Positions 30,043 to 39,913 are shown, counted from the stretch's first letter. The stretch is DNA of 64,000 nucleotides from Bradyrhizobium genosp. SA-3 (GCF_004212635.1 NZ_PSRT01000017.1:1-64000); one strand, 5' to 3'. The notes: generated by a model not told the origin, from the sequence alone. Translations and numbers: made by a program.

Positions 30043-31179
30043 TCACACCGCAATGACGTGATCGTCGATCTCGTCGATCCTGTTGACGCCGCACAGGCCC
30101 ATGGTGGTGAGCAGCTCTTTCTGGATGATGTCGATCGCCTTGGCGACGCCGGCCTGGCCGCCGGCCCCTAAGCCATAGGCGTAGGCGCGGCCGATCATGC
30201 AGGATTTTGCGCCGAGCGCGAGCGCGCGCATCACGTCCTGGCCGGAGCGGATGCCGCCGTCGAACATGATCTCCATCTTCTCGCCGACCGCGTCCGCAAT
30301 TTCGGGCAGCACCTCGATCGAGGACGGCGCGCCGTCGAGCTGCCGGCCGCCATGGTTGGAGACGACGAGAGCCTGCGCGCCGGTCTTGGCGGCTTCCTCG
30401 GCGTCCTCGACGTCGAGGATGCCCTTGATGATGAGCTTGCCCGGCCAGATGCTCCGGACCCACTCGACGTCCTTCCAGCTCAAGGAGGTGTCGAACTGCG
30501 ATGCGGTCCATTCGGCGAGGCGATTGAGATCCTCGGTGTTCTTCACGTGGCCGGCGATGTTGCCGAAGGTGCGGCGCTTGCCTTGCAGCACGCCGGAGAC
30601 CCAGGCCGGCTTGCTGGCGAAATCCAGAAGCTTCGATAGCGACCATTCCGGCGGCACCGTCATGCCGTTCTTGATGTCGGCGTGGCGCTGGCCGATCACC
30701 TGCAGGTCGACGGTGAGCACCAGCGCGCTGCACTTGGCCGCGATGGCGCGCTGGATCAGATCCTTGATGAAGCCGCGGTCCTTCATGACGTAGAGCTGGA
30801 ACCAGAACGGCTTCTCGACATTGGCGGCGATGTCCTCGATCGAGCAGATCGACATGGTCGATTGCGTGAACGGAATACCGGCGGCCTGCGCGGCGCGGCA
30901 GGCATGGATCTCGCCGTCGCCATGCTGCATGCCGAGCAAGCCGACAGGCGCCAGGATCAGCGGCATGGTCGAGGGCTCGCCGAGGATAGTGGTCGAGGTG
31001 TCGCGCTTGGAGACGTCGACCAGGATGCGCTGGCGGAACTTGATCGCCTGCATGTCCTCGCGGTTGGCGCGCAGCGTCTCCTCGGCATAGGAGCCGCGGT
31101 CGCAATAGTCGAAGAACGCCTTCGGCACGCGGCGCTTATGCAGCGCGCGAAGATCGTCGATACAGGTGATGTGCTTCAT
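30043..31179 (-). CDS. lldD: FMN-dependent alpha-hydroxy-acid dehydrogenase (L-lactate dehydrogenase type)
   Basis: A 378-residue TIM-barrel flavoenzyme that oxidises L-lactate or a related 2-hydroxy acid and feeds electrons to the respiratory chain. Motifs: the N-terminal DLRALHKRRVPKAFFDYCDR, FQLYVMKDRG, LVLTVDLQVIGQRH, KGILDVEDAEEAA, and the active-site SNHGGRQLDGAPSS with the catalytic His, followed by FDGGIRSGQDVMRALALGA (FMN phosphate). The ATG at 31179 (MKHITCIDDL) starts the family-like part. No lactate permease or regulator lies next to it, so glycolate or another hydroxy acid remains possible. Confidence 0.93.
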   Translation of the reverse strand: MKHITCIDDLRALHKRRVPKAFFDYCDRGSYAEETLRANREDMQAIKFRQRILVDVSKRDTSTTILGEPSTMPLILAPVGLLGMQHGDGEIHACRAAQAAGIPFTQSTMSICSIEDIAANVEKPFWFQLYVMKDRGFIKDLIQRAIAAKCSALVLTVDLQVIGQRHADIKNGMTVPPEWSLSKLLDFASKPAWVSGVLQGKRRTFGNIAGHVKNTEDLNRLAEWTASQFDTSLSWKDVEWVRSIWPGKLIIKGILDVEDAEEAAKTGAQALVVSNHGGRQLDGAPSSIEVLPEIADAVGEKMEIMFDGGIRSGQDVMRALALGAKSCMIGRAYAYGLGAGGQAGVAKAIDIIQKELLTTMGLCGVNRIDEIDDHVIAV

Positions 31180-31258
31180 GATCGTTTCCCCGGCCCGTCT
31201 TGCATCGGATGATTTCGGGGTCATCTAGCATGGTTAGATGCACAGCCAAATCGTTTGA

Positions 31259-31438
<180 letters not shown>

Positions 31439-31659
31439 GGCCGGGTTCCATCCCGTTCCGGCTTCCCTGCAGGGAAATATAGTGTTAACAATACGTTATC
31501 GGGCACGCGGCGGGCCCGGTTCCGTAATGATTCATCATATTTTTTGAAGCCAAGTTAGCCGCGATGGTTTTATAAGAGCTCAGCAAATCAGGGATGCGGG
31601 GCCTTTTCGGGCAGCCCGTGGTTGTCGAGGGGACCCCTGATTGTTGCCTGGGGGACGAT

Positions 31660-33003
31660 ATGAGCCGCAAATATTTCGGGACGGACGGGATTCGGGGCCG
31701 CGCCAACGGACTGATCACGCCGGAGCTCGCGCTCAAGGTCGGCCAAGCCGCAGGCCTCGCATTCCAGCGCGGCGACCACCGCCACCGCGTCGTGATCGGC
31801 AAGGACACCCGCCTGTCCGGCTACATGATCGAATATGCGATGGTCGCTGGCTTCACCTCGGTCGGCATGGACGTGCTGCTGGTCGGCCCGATGCCGACGC
31901 CGGCGGTCGCAATGCTGACCAAGTCGATGCGCGCCGATCTCGGCGTGATGATCTCGGCTTCGCACAATCTGTTCGAGGACAACGGCATCAAGCTGTTCGG
32001 CCCGCAGGGCTTCAAGCTCTCCGACGACGTCGAGAGGCAGATCGAGCAGCTGCTCGACGAATCCCTCGACAAGCGGCTCGCGCAGAGCGCGAGCTTGGGC
32101 CGCGCCCGCCGCATCGACGGCGTGCACGACCGCTACATCGAATTCGCCAAGCGCACGCTGCCGCGCGATCTGTCGCTGGATGGCTTGCGCGTCGTGATCG
32201 ATTGCGCCAACGGCGCCGCCTACAAGGTGGTGCCAGAAGCGCTGTGGGAATTGGGCGCCGACGTCGTTCCGATCGGCGTCGAGCCCGACGGCTTCAACAT
32301 CAACAAGGAATGCGGCTCGACCTCGCCGGAAGCGCTGTCGAAGAAGGTCCGCGAGATGCGCGCCGATATCGGCATCGCGCTCGACGGTGACGCCGATCGC
32401 GTCATCCTGGTCGACGAGCGCGGTCATCTCGTCGACGGCGACCAGCTGCTCGCGGTGATCGCGCAGAGCTGGAAGGAAGACGGCCGGCTGTCGCGGCCGG
32501 GCATCGTCGCGACCGTGATGTCCAATCTCGGCCTCGAGCGCTTCCTGAACGGGCAGGGGCTCGACCTCGTCCGCACGCCGGTCGGCGACCGCTACGTGCT
32601 CGAGCAGATGCTGAACGGCGGCTACAATCTCGGCGGCGAGCAGTCCGGCCACATCATCCTGTCCGACTACGCTACCACCGGCGACGGCTTCGTTGCGGCC
32701 TTGCAGGTGCTGGCGGTGGTGCAGAAGCTGCGCCGTCCCGTGTCCGAAGTTTGCCACCGCTTCGATCCGCTGCCGCAGATCCTGAAGAACGTCCGCCACA
32801 AGGGCGGCAAGCCGCTCGACGATTCCGACGTCAAGTCGGCGATCTCCGACGGCGAGAAGCGCCTCAACGGCTGCGGCCGCCTCCTGATCCGCTCCTCCGG
32901 AACCGAACCCGTGATCCGCGTCATGGGCGAGGGCGAGGACCGCATCCTGGTCGAGGACGTCGTCGATACCATCGTCTCCGCGCTCGGACAGGCGGCGGCT
33001 TAA
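31660..33003 (+). CDS. glmM: Phosphoglucosamine mutase
   Basis: Converts glucosamine-6-phosphate to glucosamine-1-phosphate for UDP-GlcNAc, peptidoglycan and LPS. The 447-residue protein starts [16 protein letters not shown]; the phosphorylated serine is Ser101 in VMISASHN, the metal-binding loop is ALDGDADR and the sugar-binding GGEQSGH is near residue 325. The C-terminal [15 protein letters not shown] binds phosphate. The Met at codon 23 of the open frame was chosen because it begins the family core. ftsH and folP, frequent upstream partners, are not here. Confidence 0.97.
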   Translation: MSRKYFGTDGIRGRANGLITPELALKVGQAAGLAFQRGDHRHRVVIGKDTRLSGYMIEYAMVAGFTSVGMDVLLVGPMPTPAVAMLTKSMRADLGVMISASHNLFEDNGIKLFGPQGFKLSDDVERQIEQLLDESLDKRLAQSASLGRARRIDGVHDRYIEFAKRTLPRDLSLDGLRVVIDCANGAAYKVVPEALWELGADVVPIGVEPDGFNINKECGSTSPEALSKKVREMRADIGIALDGDADRVILVDERGHLVDGDQLLAVIAQSWKEDGRLSRPGIVATVMSNLGLERFLNGQGLDLVRTPVGDRYVLEQMLNGGYNLGGEQSGHIILSDYATTGDGFVAALQVLAVVQKLRRPVSEVCHRFDPLPQILKNVRHKGGKPLDDSDVKSAISDGEKRLNGCGRLLIRSSGTEPVIRVMGEGEDRILVEDVVDTIVSALGQAAA

Positions 33004-33025
33004 GGTCTTCCTTCTCCCGCACTGG

Positions 33026-33119
33026 CGTAGGGTGGGCAAAGCGAAGCGTGCCCACCGCTTCTGTTGCAGTTTTGGATAGATGGTGGGCACGGCGCAAGTG
33101 CGCCTTTGCCCACCCTACG
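33026..33119. repeat. palindromic repeat (gtagggtgggcaaag family)
   Basis: Arms gtagggtgggcaaagcgaag...gtgcccacc and ggtgggcacgg...cctttgcccaccctac; same family as 14474-14566, with a different loop. Confidence 0.85.
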
Positions 33120-33160
33120 ATTCCGGACTCGCGGAGAGGGTAAGACAAGCTGCGTAGATC

Positions 33161-33280
33161 TATCTTTTCATCTTTCTCGCGGCCAACGCCGTCGGTGCGT
33201 TTCTCGGTGGTCCCTTGGGCGACCGCTTCGGCCGCAAGATCGCGATTCCTGCCCAGGCTGCCGCGGCACGCGCGTTAACA
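33161..33280 (+). pseudogene. Fragment of an MFS transporter
   Basis: The frame reads LFIFLAANAVGAFLGGPLGD then RFGRKIAIPAQ. GPLGDRFGRK is the MFS motif between helices 2 and 3, and the fragment most resembles fosmidomycin-resistance-type MFS proteins. There is no start codon, no second half and no continuation in other frames within the 500-bp gap before the porin gene. It is a relic, not a gene. Confidence 0.6.
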
Positions 33281-33518
33281 CATCCTCTCTCGCCGCGTTG
33301 CGGTTTCACACATCGTTAGGAAATGCGGCGAGGTCGTCGCATTTGGCGCGGCATTCTTGCAACGCTGGCGCGGCGCGCGCGTGTATGGTGAGAAAAAATC
33401 AACCTTAAAAATTAGGGTTAAGTGGCGCTTAAACATTTGCTGCCATCGTCCGGGTCGTGAGTTTCTAGAACGTGGGGCGTCTGCATTTTTGCCTCACCGG
33501 CCATAAGGACGAAGCCAA

Positions 33519-34352
33519 ATGCGTAGCGTTAAGTCTCTCCTTGCCGCGGGTGCGGCAACCCTGATCTCGTCGATGGCGTTCGCCGCTGATATGCCGATCG
33601 CGGCTCCGCCTCCGATGTACGCGCCGCCGGCTCCGCCCGCCGACTTCGGTGGCTGGTATCTCCGCGGCGACATCGGCATGACCAACCAGAGCGCCAAGCG
33701 CATCGACGGCAACGTAGCGCCTGGGTTTACGAAGACGACGGAGGGACTCGGCTTCGACTCGTCGCCGTTGTTCGACCTCGGTGTCGGCTATCGCTTCAAC
33801 AACTGGTTTCGTGCGGACGTGATCGGCCAGTACCGGGGCAAGGCTAATCTGCATGGTGCCGACAACGTCATTGGGCCCGGCTTCGTCGGCTCCAACAATT
33901 ACAGCGGCAGCAAGTCCGAGTGGGTCGTCATGGCCAACGCCTATGTCGATCTCGGCACGTGGTGGTGCATCACTCCGTTCGTCGGTGCCGGTGTCGGCGG
34001 CTCCTACAACAAGATCAGCGGCTTCCGTGATGACGGCGTGTCATTCAGCGGCGGCACCCTGTCCAACAGCGTCGCCTACTTCGCCGACAACGGAAAGTGG
34101 AACTTCGCCTGGGCCGCCCACGCCGGTCTCGCCTACAAGGTCAATCCCGGCTTCACCGTCGAACTGGCCTACAGCTACATGGACCTCGGCGACGCCGCGC
34201 CCGGCAACTTCCGCTTGTTCGACAACAGCGCCTCGGGCCCGACCTCGATCAAGATCAAGGACATCACCTCGCACGACGTCAAGCTCGGCGTGCGCTGGGA
34301 TCTCAGCAGCCCGCCGGTCTATGCGCCGCCGCCGCTGGTCACCAAGGGCTGA
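33519..34352 (+). CDS. Outer-membrane beta-barrel protein (Omp25/RopB-like)
   Basis: A 277-residue outer-membrane protein. The signal peptide MRSVKSLLAAGAATLISSMA is cleaved after AFA; the mature start ADMPIAAPPPMYAPPAPPAD is the Pro-rich N-terminus common to Bradyrhizobium Omp25-like proteins. Strands follow (GWYLRGDIGMTNQ, LGVGYRFNNWFRADVIGQYR, ELAYSYMDLG) to a C-terminal HDVKLGVRWDL. A second cysteine-poor barrel gene lies 168 bp downstream. Function is probably structural; no porin channel motif is evident. Confidence 0.9.
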   Translation: MRSVKSLLAAGAATLISSMAFAADMPIAAPPPMYAPPAPPADFGGWYLRGDIGMTNQSAKRIDGNVAPGFTKTTEGLGFDSSPLFDLGVGYRFNNWFRADVIGQYRGKANLHGADNVIGPGFVGSNNYSGSKSEWVVMANAYVDLGTWWCITPFVGAGVGGSYNKISGFRDDGVSFSGGTLSNSVAYFADNGKWNFAWAAHAGLAYKVNPGFTVELAYSYMDLGDAAPGNFRLFDNSASGPTSIKIKDITSHDVKLGVRWDLSSPPVYAPPPLVTKG

Positions 34353-34383
34353 TCGTCAGCCTCATCGCTTAAGACGTCTTAAC

Positions 34384-34410
34384 GGCGCGGGTTCATCCCG
34401 CGCCATTTTG
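34384..34410 (+). terminator. Terminator after the first barrel gene
   Basis: Stem ggcgcggg/cccgcgcc with loop ttcat, followed by attttg, about 30 bp past the stop at 34352. Confidence 0.85.
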
Positions 34411-34520
34411 CTTTGCGGATTTTTCATGGCGCGACAGCGACGAACGCGCCTGACGCAACCATTGGTTAAGGTTAACAGGCGATGATCATCGCAACAGTTC
34501 GAGTCCGATGGAGCGTTGCG

Positions 34521-35342
34521 ATGCGTAGGCTGATGGTGGCGGCGGCGATGTTGGGGACGGTGTCTGCCGCGCACGCGGCCGACATGCCGGACCTGCCGAT
34601 CCTGCGCGGCAGCTTCACCGACGGTCTGAGCACCTCCACAGTCAACTGGCAAGGTTTCTATGTTGGCGGTCAGGCCGGCTACGGGTCCTCGGACGAAAAC
34701 TTCAGCGGCACGAACGCCAACATGCTTGCTGCCCTGCTCGACCATAACGTCATCCAGCAGATGCAGGTCTCGGATTGGAATCTCGGGCTTGGCAAGCAAT
34801 CGAGCCGCGCCGGCGGTTACGGCGCCTTCTTCGGATACAATATGCAGTGGGAAGACGCCGTCATTGGCCTCGAGGTGAGCTATCTGCACGGCTCGTATGG
34901 CGGCTCATCCAAAGCATTCAAAGAGCTGGTCAGCGGAACTACGCTTTCCGATGGCGCCTTCCACGATGTTGCGGTGACTTCGTCGGCCGCGATCTCGATC
35001 TCGGACATGGCGACCTTCCGTGCACGCGCAGCCTATGCTTGGGGCTGCTTCCTGCCCTACGTCTTCGGCGGCTTCGCGCTCGGCAAGGCTGATATCTCAC
35101 GCTCCGTCCTGGTCACTGACGCGGTCAGCGCTACCGGAGCTACTTGGGTGCCGCTGCAACCCTTGTCGGCGGACGACACCGCGCACAATCACCTGATCTA
35201 CGGCTACACCGCCGGCCTCGGCGTGGACGTCAACCTGGTCGGCGGCCTCTTCATGCGCGCCGAGTGGGAATACATTCGCTTCACCTCCCAGGTCGACACC
35301 AGCATCAACACCGTCCGCGCTGGCCTCGGCTACAAGTTCTGA
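34521..35342 (+). CDS. Outer-membrane beta-barrel protein
   Basis: A 273-residue OmpA/Omp25-type barrel: signal peptide MRRLMVAAAMLGTVSAAHAA, then ADMPDLPILRGS, WQGFYVGGQAGYGSSDENFS, GAFFGYNMQWEDAVIGLEVS, and C-terminal strands GLGVDVNLVGGLFMRAEWEY and AGLGYKF ending in Phe, the usual assembly signal. An upstream Met (34482) would add 13 residues before the signal peptide. ATG 34521 has GGAGCG upstream. A tggttaaggttaac sequence at about 34466-34480 is a possible promoter element. Related in design to the preceding gene but clearly diverged. Confidence 0.9.
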   Translation: MRRLMVAAAMLGTVSAAHAADMPDLPILRGSFTDGLSTSTVNWQGFYVGGQAGYGSSDENFSGTNANMLAALLDHNVIQQMQVSDWNLGLGKQSSRAGGYGAFFGYNMQWEDAVIGLEVSYLHGSYGGSSKAFKELVSGTTLSDGAFHDVAVTSSAAISISDMATFRARAAYAWGCFLPYVFGGFALGKADISRSVLVTDAVSATGATWVPLQPLSADDTAHNHLIYGYTAGLGVDVNLVGGLFMRAEWEYIRFTSQVDTSINTVRAGLGYKF

Positions 35343-35414
35343 TCTTGTGCGTCGGGGCAATTGACACGCCGGGTCCGTCCTGATGCTCTGTCGCTCAAAA
35401 GCAGGGCGGCAGCG

Positions 35415-36005
35415 ATGCAGATCTACGGTGACAGCAATTCCGGCAATTGTCTGAAGGTGAAGTGGGTCTGCGACAAGCTCGCGCTGCCCTACCAGTGGAT
35501 TGAAATCGACACAAGCAAGGGCGAGACCCGCACGCCGCAATTTCTGAAGATGAACGGCGCCGGTCAGGTGCCGACCGTCGCGTTCGACGACGGCCGCACC
35601 CTGGCGCAATCCAATGCCATCATCCGCTATCTCGCCCGCGACACCGCGCTCGTTCCGCGCGACGCCTTCGTTGCCGCCAAGATGGACGAATGGCTGTTCT
35701 GGGAGCAGTACAGCCACGAGCCCTATATCGCGGTGTGCCGCTTCCTCCTGGTCTATCTCGGCAAGACGGCATCCGAGCTCGACCCCGAGAAGGTCAAGCG
35801 CGGCTATGCGGCGCTCGACCGCATGGAGCAGCATCTTTCGGTCAGCCGCTTCTTCACTGGTGAGGCGGTTTCGCTCGCGGATGTCTCGCTGCTCGCCTAT
35901 ACCCGCGTTGCGCATGAGGGCGGGTTCGATCTTGCTCGCCATGCGGCCGTCCGTCGCTGGATCGGCGAGGCCGAGGCGTTTCTCGGCCTTGCGCCGGCGC
36001 GCTGA
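35415..36005 (+). CDS. Glutathione S-transferase family protein
   Basis: A 196-residue GST: MQIYGDSNSGNCLKVKWVCD with the catalytic Ser in DSNSGNC, GQVPTVAF (cis-Pro), AQSNAIIRYLARDT, and the C-terminal domain helix EAVSLADVSLLAYTRVAHEG. The Met at codon 19 of the open frame begins the fold. It is followed 18 bp later by a GNAT gene on the same strand, so the two may be cotranscribed. Substrate unknown. Confidence 0.93.
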   Translation: MQIYGDSNSGNCLKVKWVCDKLALPYQWIEIDTSKGETRTPQFLKMNGAGQVPTVAFDDGRTLAQSNAIIRYLARDTALVPRDAFVAAKMDEWLFWEQYSHEPYIAVCRFLLVYLGKTASELDPEKVKRGYAALDRMEQHLSVSRFFTGEAVSLADVSLLAYTRVAHEGGFDLARHAAVRRWIGEAEAFLGLAPAR

Positions 36006-36023
36006 GCCTGGAGTATAACGCGC

Positions 36024-36488
36024 ATGAACGCCGAAGCCGTTTCCATTCGCCCCGCGCGCCGCGACGATGTCGCCGCGATCGTGGCGATGCTCGCCGATGA
36101 TCATCTCGGACGCGGGCGTGAGCGCGTCGAGGATCCGCTGCCCGCCGCCTATTACGAGGCATTCGCGCGGGTTGAGCGCGATCCGAATCTGACGCTCGTG
36201 GTCGCCGAGAGCGAGGGCAGGGTGGTCGGCTGCCTGCAACTCGCGATCCTGCCCGGCATCAGCTCGCAAGGCGGCGTGCGCGGCCTGCTCGAAGACGTCC
36301 GCGTTGCTTCCGGTTGTCGCAGCCGCGGCATCGGCGAGCGATTGGTGCAATGGGCGATCGCGGAAGCGAAATCACGCGGCTGTAATCTGGTCGAACTGCT
36401 GACGCATCAGACGCGCGTCGATGCGCAGCGCTTCTACACGCGGCTTGGATTCGCTGCGAGTCATGTGGGCATGACTGTCCGCTTTTGA
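36024..36488 (+). CDS. GNAT-family N-acetyltransferase
   Basis: A 154-residue acetyltransferase with the acetyl-CoA motif VRVASGCRSRGIGERLVQW (RSRGIG turn) and the C-terminal QRFYTRLGFAASHVGM (Tyr general-acid candidate in RFYTRLGF). N-terminus VSIRPARRDDVAAIVAMLAD. Close to the GST gene on the same strand. Substrate unknown. Confidence 0.93.
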   Translation: MNAEAVSIRPARRDDVAAIVAMLADDHLGRGRERVEDPLPAAYYEAFARVERDPNLTLVVAESEGRVVGCLQLAILPGISSQGGVRGLLEDVRVASGCRSRGIGERLVQWAIAEAKSRGCNLVELLTHQTRVDAQRFYTRLGFAASHVGMTVRF

Positions 36489-36646
36489 GGCAGCTGGTCG
36501 CGAGCGTTGCGCAATCAGCACATTCGGATCGCGCATTCGTTCATCTTAAGAGCTGATAAACTACCCGCCCGTCGTTCATGTTTGTACAGGAACGAACGGT
36601 GCTACGGCAGCGTCGGACACCGAGCTCGGTCGGTTCGGGGATTTCG

Positions 36647-36853
36647 ATGACAAGCTATTCGATGATCAAGGTCGGCAACGACTACGTCGTGCAGGCCAAT
36701 GACAAATGCATTTTGAAGGTCGGCAGCCGCCGCAAAGCCGCGCAATTGATCAGCGAGGCCACGGACTTGCTGAATGCGCTCGCTGCCGTCGAATCCCCTG
36801 ATATCGCCCCAGAGGCGCCTTCACTCCCCCGTGAGACGCCGGAACTTCCTTGA
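36647..36853 (+). CDS. Small hypothetical protein before serC
   Basis: A 68-residue soluble protein: MTSYSMIKVGNDYVVQANDK then CILKVGSRRKAAQLISEATD and an acidic/Pro tail. The first part looks like a small beta-hairpin sheet and helix; no family is named. The ATG at 36647 was chosen over one at 36578 because the intervening residues look unstructured, but this is uncertain. It lies just upstream of the candidate serC leader. Confidence 0.6.
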   Translation: MTSYSMIKVGNDYVVQANDKCILKVGSRRKAAQLISEATDLLNALAAVESPDIAPEAPSLPRETPELP

Positions 36854-36879
36854 CTGGTCTGCCCGATTCCCGTATCAGC

Positions 36880-36931
36880 CGCGGCGGGACACCTCCCCCC
36901 AACGGGAGGCTTACTATCTGGAAGGGTAGAC
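36880..36931 (+). promoter_or_regulatory. Candidate serC RNA element (5' leader of serC)
   Basis: Directly before the serC ATG, two hairpins can form: cctccc/gggagg at 36892-36909 and ctatc/ggtag at 36914-36929, the second enclosing the purine-rich ribosome-site region tggaagg. A conserved leader called the serC motif is known upstream of alphaproteobacterial serC genes. Position and two-hairpin layout fit, but no alignment was made. Confidence 0.55.
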
Positions 36932-38104
36932 ATGACTGTAGCGAAGCCCGTTTCGCGGCCGAACGTGCCGCATTTCTCCTCCGGCCCCTGCGCCAAGCGC
37001 CCCGGCTGGAACGCCCAAAATCTCAAGGACGCAGCCCTCGGCCGCTCGCATCGCGCGAAGATCGGCAAGACGAAGCTCAAGCTCGCGATCGATCTGACGC
37101 GCGAAGTGCTCGAGGTCCCCGCCGATTACCGCATCGGCATCGTGCCGGCCTCCGATACCGGCGCGGTAGAGATGGCGCTGTGGTCGCTGCTCGGTGCGCG
37201 GCCCGTCACCACGATCGCCTGGGAATCCTTCGGCGAAGGCTGGGTCAGCGACATCGTCAAGGAATTGAAGCTCAAGGACGTCACCAAGCTGAACGCAGCC
37301 TATGGTGAGATCCCCGACCTCTCCAAGGTGGATCCAAAGAGCGACGTCGTCTTCACCTGGAACGGCACCACCTCAGGCGTGCGCGTGCCGAACGCGGACT
37401 GGATCAGCGCTAACCGCGAAGGGCTCACGATCTGCGACGCCACCTCGGCCGCTTTCGCGCAGCCGCTCGATTTCGCAAAACTCGACGTCGTCACCTTCTC
37501 CTGGCAGAAGGCGCTCGGCGGCGAGGCCGCGCACGGCATGCTGATCCTCTCGCCCCGCGCGGTGGAACGGCTCGAGACCTACAAGCCGGCCTGGCCGCTG
37601 CCAAAAATCTTCCGCATGACCAAGGGCGGCAAGATCAACGAAGGCATCTTCGTCGGCGAGACCATCAACACGCCCTCGATGCTCTGCGTCGAGGATTATC
37701 TCGATGCGCTGAACTGGGCCAAGTCGATCGGCGGCCTCAAGGCGCTGATCGCGCGTGCCGACGCCAACACCAAGGTGCTCGCCGACTGGAAGGCGAAGAC
37801 GCCGTGGATCGACTTCCTGGCGAAGGATCCTTCGATCCGCTCCAACACCTCGGTGTGCCTGAAGTTCACCGATCCCGCCATCACCTCGCTCTCCCAGGAC
37901 GCGCAGGCCGACTTCTCGAAGAAGCTGGTCGCGCTGGTCGAGAAGGAAGGCGCCGGCTTCGACTTCGCCTATTACCGCGATGCGCCGGCCGGCCTGCGCA
38001 TCTGGTGCGGCGCCACTGTCGAGGCCAAGGACGTCGAGCTGCTGACGCAGTGGATCGACTGGGCCTTTGCCGAGACCAAGGCCGCTCTGCCCAAGGCGGC
38101 GTGA
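36932..38104 (+). CDS. serC: Phosphoserine aminotransferase
   Basis: PLP enzyme converting 3-phosphohydroxypyruvate and glutamate to 3-phosphoserine, second step of serine synthesis. The 390-residue protein has [13 protein letters not shown] at the N-terminus, [51 protein letters not shown] and the Schiff-base Lys in [15 protein letters not shown]. It is followed by serA about 215 bp later. The long-branch, Rhizobiales-type SerC is recognisable by the [10 protein letters not shown] opening. Confidence 0.97.
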   Translation: MTVAKPVSRPNVPHFSSGPCAKRPGWNAQNLKDAALGRSHRAKIGKTKLKLAIDLTREVLEVPADYRIGIVPASDTGAVEMALWSLLGARPVTTIAWESFGEGWVSDIVKELKLKDVTKLNAAYGEIPDLSKVDPKSDVVFTWNGTTSGVRVPNADWISANREGLTICDATSAAFAQPLDFAKLDVVTFSWQKALGGEAAHGMLILSPRAVERLETYKPAWPLPKIFRMTKGGKINEGIFVGETINTPSMLCVEDYLDALNWAKSIGGLKALIARADANTKVLADWKAKTPWIDFLAKDPSIRSNTSVCLKFTDPAITSLSQDAQADFSKKLVALVEKEGAGFDFAYYRDAPAGLRIWCGATVEAKDVELLTQWIDWAFAETKAALPKAA

Positions 38105-38116
38105 GTTTCTTTTTCG

Positions 38117-38252
38117 CCTCTCCCCGTTCTTACGGGGAGAGGCCGGATTGCGCAGCAATCCGGGTGAGGGGCTCTCTCCGCTTGCACCTTCGCCTGTGGC
38201 TGCCCCTCACCCCAACCCTCTCCCCGTAAGAACGGGGAGAGGGGGAAGACAA
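38117..38252. repeat. palindromic repeat (ctctccccgttcttacgggg family) between serC and serA
   Basis: Left ctctccccgttcttacgggg then agag pairs with the right ctctccccgtaagaacgggg copy at about 38219-38242; inner blocks ggattgcgcagcaatcc and gtgaggggc/gcccctcac add stems. The element separates two genes of one pathway, so cotranscription through it would put a large hairpin in the mRNA. Confidence 0.85.
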
Positions 38253-38320
38253 AGGCTCCTCATTCAATTCCGGCCATCGCAGGCCGATCCTCCCGTTAGG
38301 GAAGGCGAAGGATCATCCCC

Positions 38321-39910
38321 ATGACCAAACCCAAAGTTCTCATTTCCGACGCGCTCTCGCCCGCAGCCGTGCAGATCTTCAAAGACCGCGGCGTCGAGGT
38401 CGACTTCCAGCCCAATCTCGGCAAGGACAAGGACAAGCTCGCCGAGATCATCGGCAATTATGACGGCCTCGCGATCCGCTCCGCGACGAAAGCGACCGCC
38501 AAGATCCTCGACAAGGCCACGAAGCTGAAGGTGATCGGCCGCGCCGGCATCGGCGTCGACAATGTCGAGATTCCCGCCGCCACGGCGAAGGGCATCATCG
38601 TGATGAACACGCCGTTCGGCAATTCGATCACGACCGCCGAGCACGCCATCACCCTGATGCTGGCGCTCGCCCGCGAGATCCCACAGGCCGACGCCTCGAC
38701 CCAGGCCGGCAAGTGGGAGAAGAACCGCTTCATGGGCGTCGAGATCACCGGCAAGGTGTTAGGCGTCGTCGGCTGCGGCAATATCGGCTCGATCGTCGCC
38801 GACCGCGCGCTCGGCCTGCGCATGAAGGTGATCGCGTTCGATCCGTTCCTGTCGCCGGAGCGCGCCAAGGACATCGGCGTCGAGAAGGTCGATCTCGACG
38901 ATCTCCTCAAGCGCGCCGACTTCATCACGCTGCACACCCCGCTCACCGAGAAGACCAGGAACATCATCGATGCGGCCGCGATCGCCAAGATGAAGAAGGG
39001 CGTGCGCCTGATCAACTGCGCCCGCGGCGGCCTCGTCGACGAGCAGGCCGTGGTCGATGCGCTCAATTCCAAGCACATCGCCGGCGCCGCCTTCGACGTC
39101 TTCGTCGAGGAGCCCGCGACTTCCAACGTGCTGTTCGGCCATCCCAACGTGATCTGCACGCCGCATCTCGGCGCCTCCACCACCGAAGCGCAGGAGAACG
39201 TCGCGCTCCAGGTCGCCGAGCAGATGTCGGACTATCTGCTCACCGGTGCGATCTCGAACGCGGTCAACTTCCCCTCGATCACCGCGGAAGAGGCGCCGAA
39301 GCTGAAGCCGTTCATCGCGCTCGCCGAGAAGCTCGGCTCCTTCGCCGGCCAGCTCACCGAGAGCGGCATCCTCAAGGTCGAGATCACCTATGAAGGCCAC
39401 GTCGCCGAGATGAAGATCAAGGCGATCACCTCCGCGGTGCTGTCGGGCCTGCTGCGGCCGATGCTGGGCGAGGTCAACGTGGTGTCCGCGCCCGTCGTCG
39501 CCAAGGAGCGCGGCATGGTGGTGGACGAGATCGTGCGCGCCGCGCAGAGTGACTACGAAAGCCTGATCACCGTCACGGTGGCGACGGAGCGCCAGGAGCG
39601 CTCGGTCTCCGGCACCGTGTACCATGACGGCAAGCCGCGATTGGTCGACGTCAAGGGCATCCGCGTCGACGCCGAGTTCGGCAAGTCGATGATCTACGTG
39701 ACCAACGAGGACAAGCCGGGTTTCATCGGCAAGTTCGCGAGCCTGCTCGGCGATGCCAAGATCAACATCGCGACCTTCCATCTCGGCCGCGTCGCCCCCG
39801 GCAGCGATGCCATCGCGCTGATCGAGGTCGACGGCGCGGTGCCGGCGGATGTGCTCGCCAAGGTGCAGGCGCTGCCGCAGGTCAAGCAGGCCAAGGCGCT
39901 GACGTTCTGA
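38321..39910 (+). CDS. serA: D-3-phosphoglycerate dehydrogenase (long form)
   Basis: Oxidises 3-phosphoglycerate to 3-phosphohydroxypyruvate, first step of serine synthesis. The 529-residue long form contains the catalytic domain (RAGIGVDNVEIPAATAKGI), NAD-binding GVVGCGNIGSIVADRALGL, the active-site Arg region NCARGGLVDEQAVVD and His in CTPHLGASTTEAQ, then the ASB domain and a C-terminal ACT domain (VTNEDKPGFIGKFASLLG) likely for serine feedback control. serC lies upstream, so serine synthesis is clustered. Confidence 0.97.
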   Translation: MTKPKVLISDALSPAAVQIFKDRGVEVDFQPNLGKDKDKLAEIIGNYDGLAIRSATKATAKILDKATKLKVIGRAGIGVDNVEIPAATAKGIIVMNTPFGNSITTAEHAITLMLALAREIPQADASTQAGKWEKNRFMGVEITGKVLGVVGCGNIGSIVADRALGLRMKVIAFDPFLSPERAKDIGVEKVDLDDLLKRADFITLHTPLTEKTRNIIDAAAIAKMKKGVRLINCARGGLVDEQAVVDALNSKHIAGAAFDVFVEEPATSNVLFGHPNVICTPHLGASTTEAQENVALQVAEQMSDYLLTGAISNAVNFPSITAEEAPKLKPFIALAEKLGSFAGQLTESGILKVEITYEGHVAEMKIKAITSAVLSGLLRPMLGEVNVVSAPVVAKERGMVVDEIVRAAQSDYESLITVTVATERQERSVSGTVYHDGKPRLVDVKGIRVDAEFGKSMIYVTNEDKPGFIGKFASLLGDAKINIATFHLGRVAPGSDAIALIEVDGAVPADVLAKVQALPQVKQAKALTF

Positions 39911-39913
39911 TCC

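Noticed and set aside
34466..34480. CtrA-box-like tggttaaggttaac upstream of the second barrel gene
   Set aside because: The two TTAA halves are 2 bases apart, not 7, so it does not fit the CtrA consensus; noted only as a possible promoter element.
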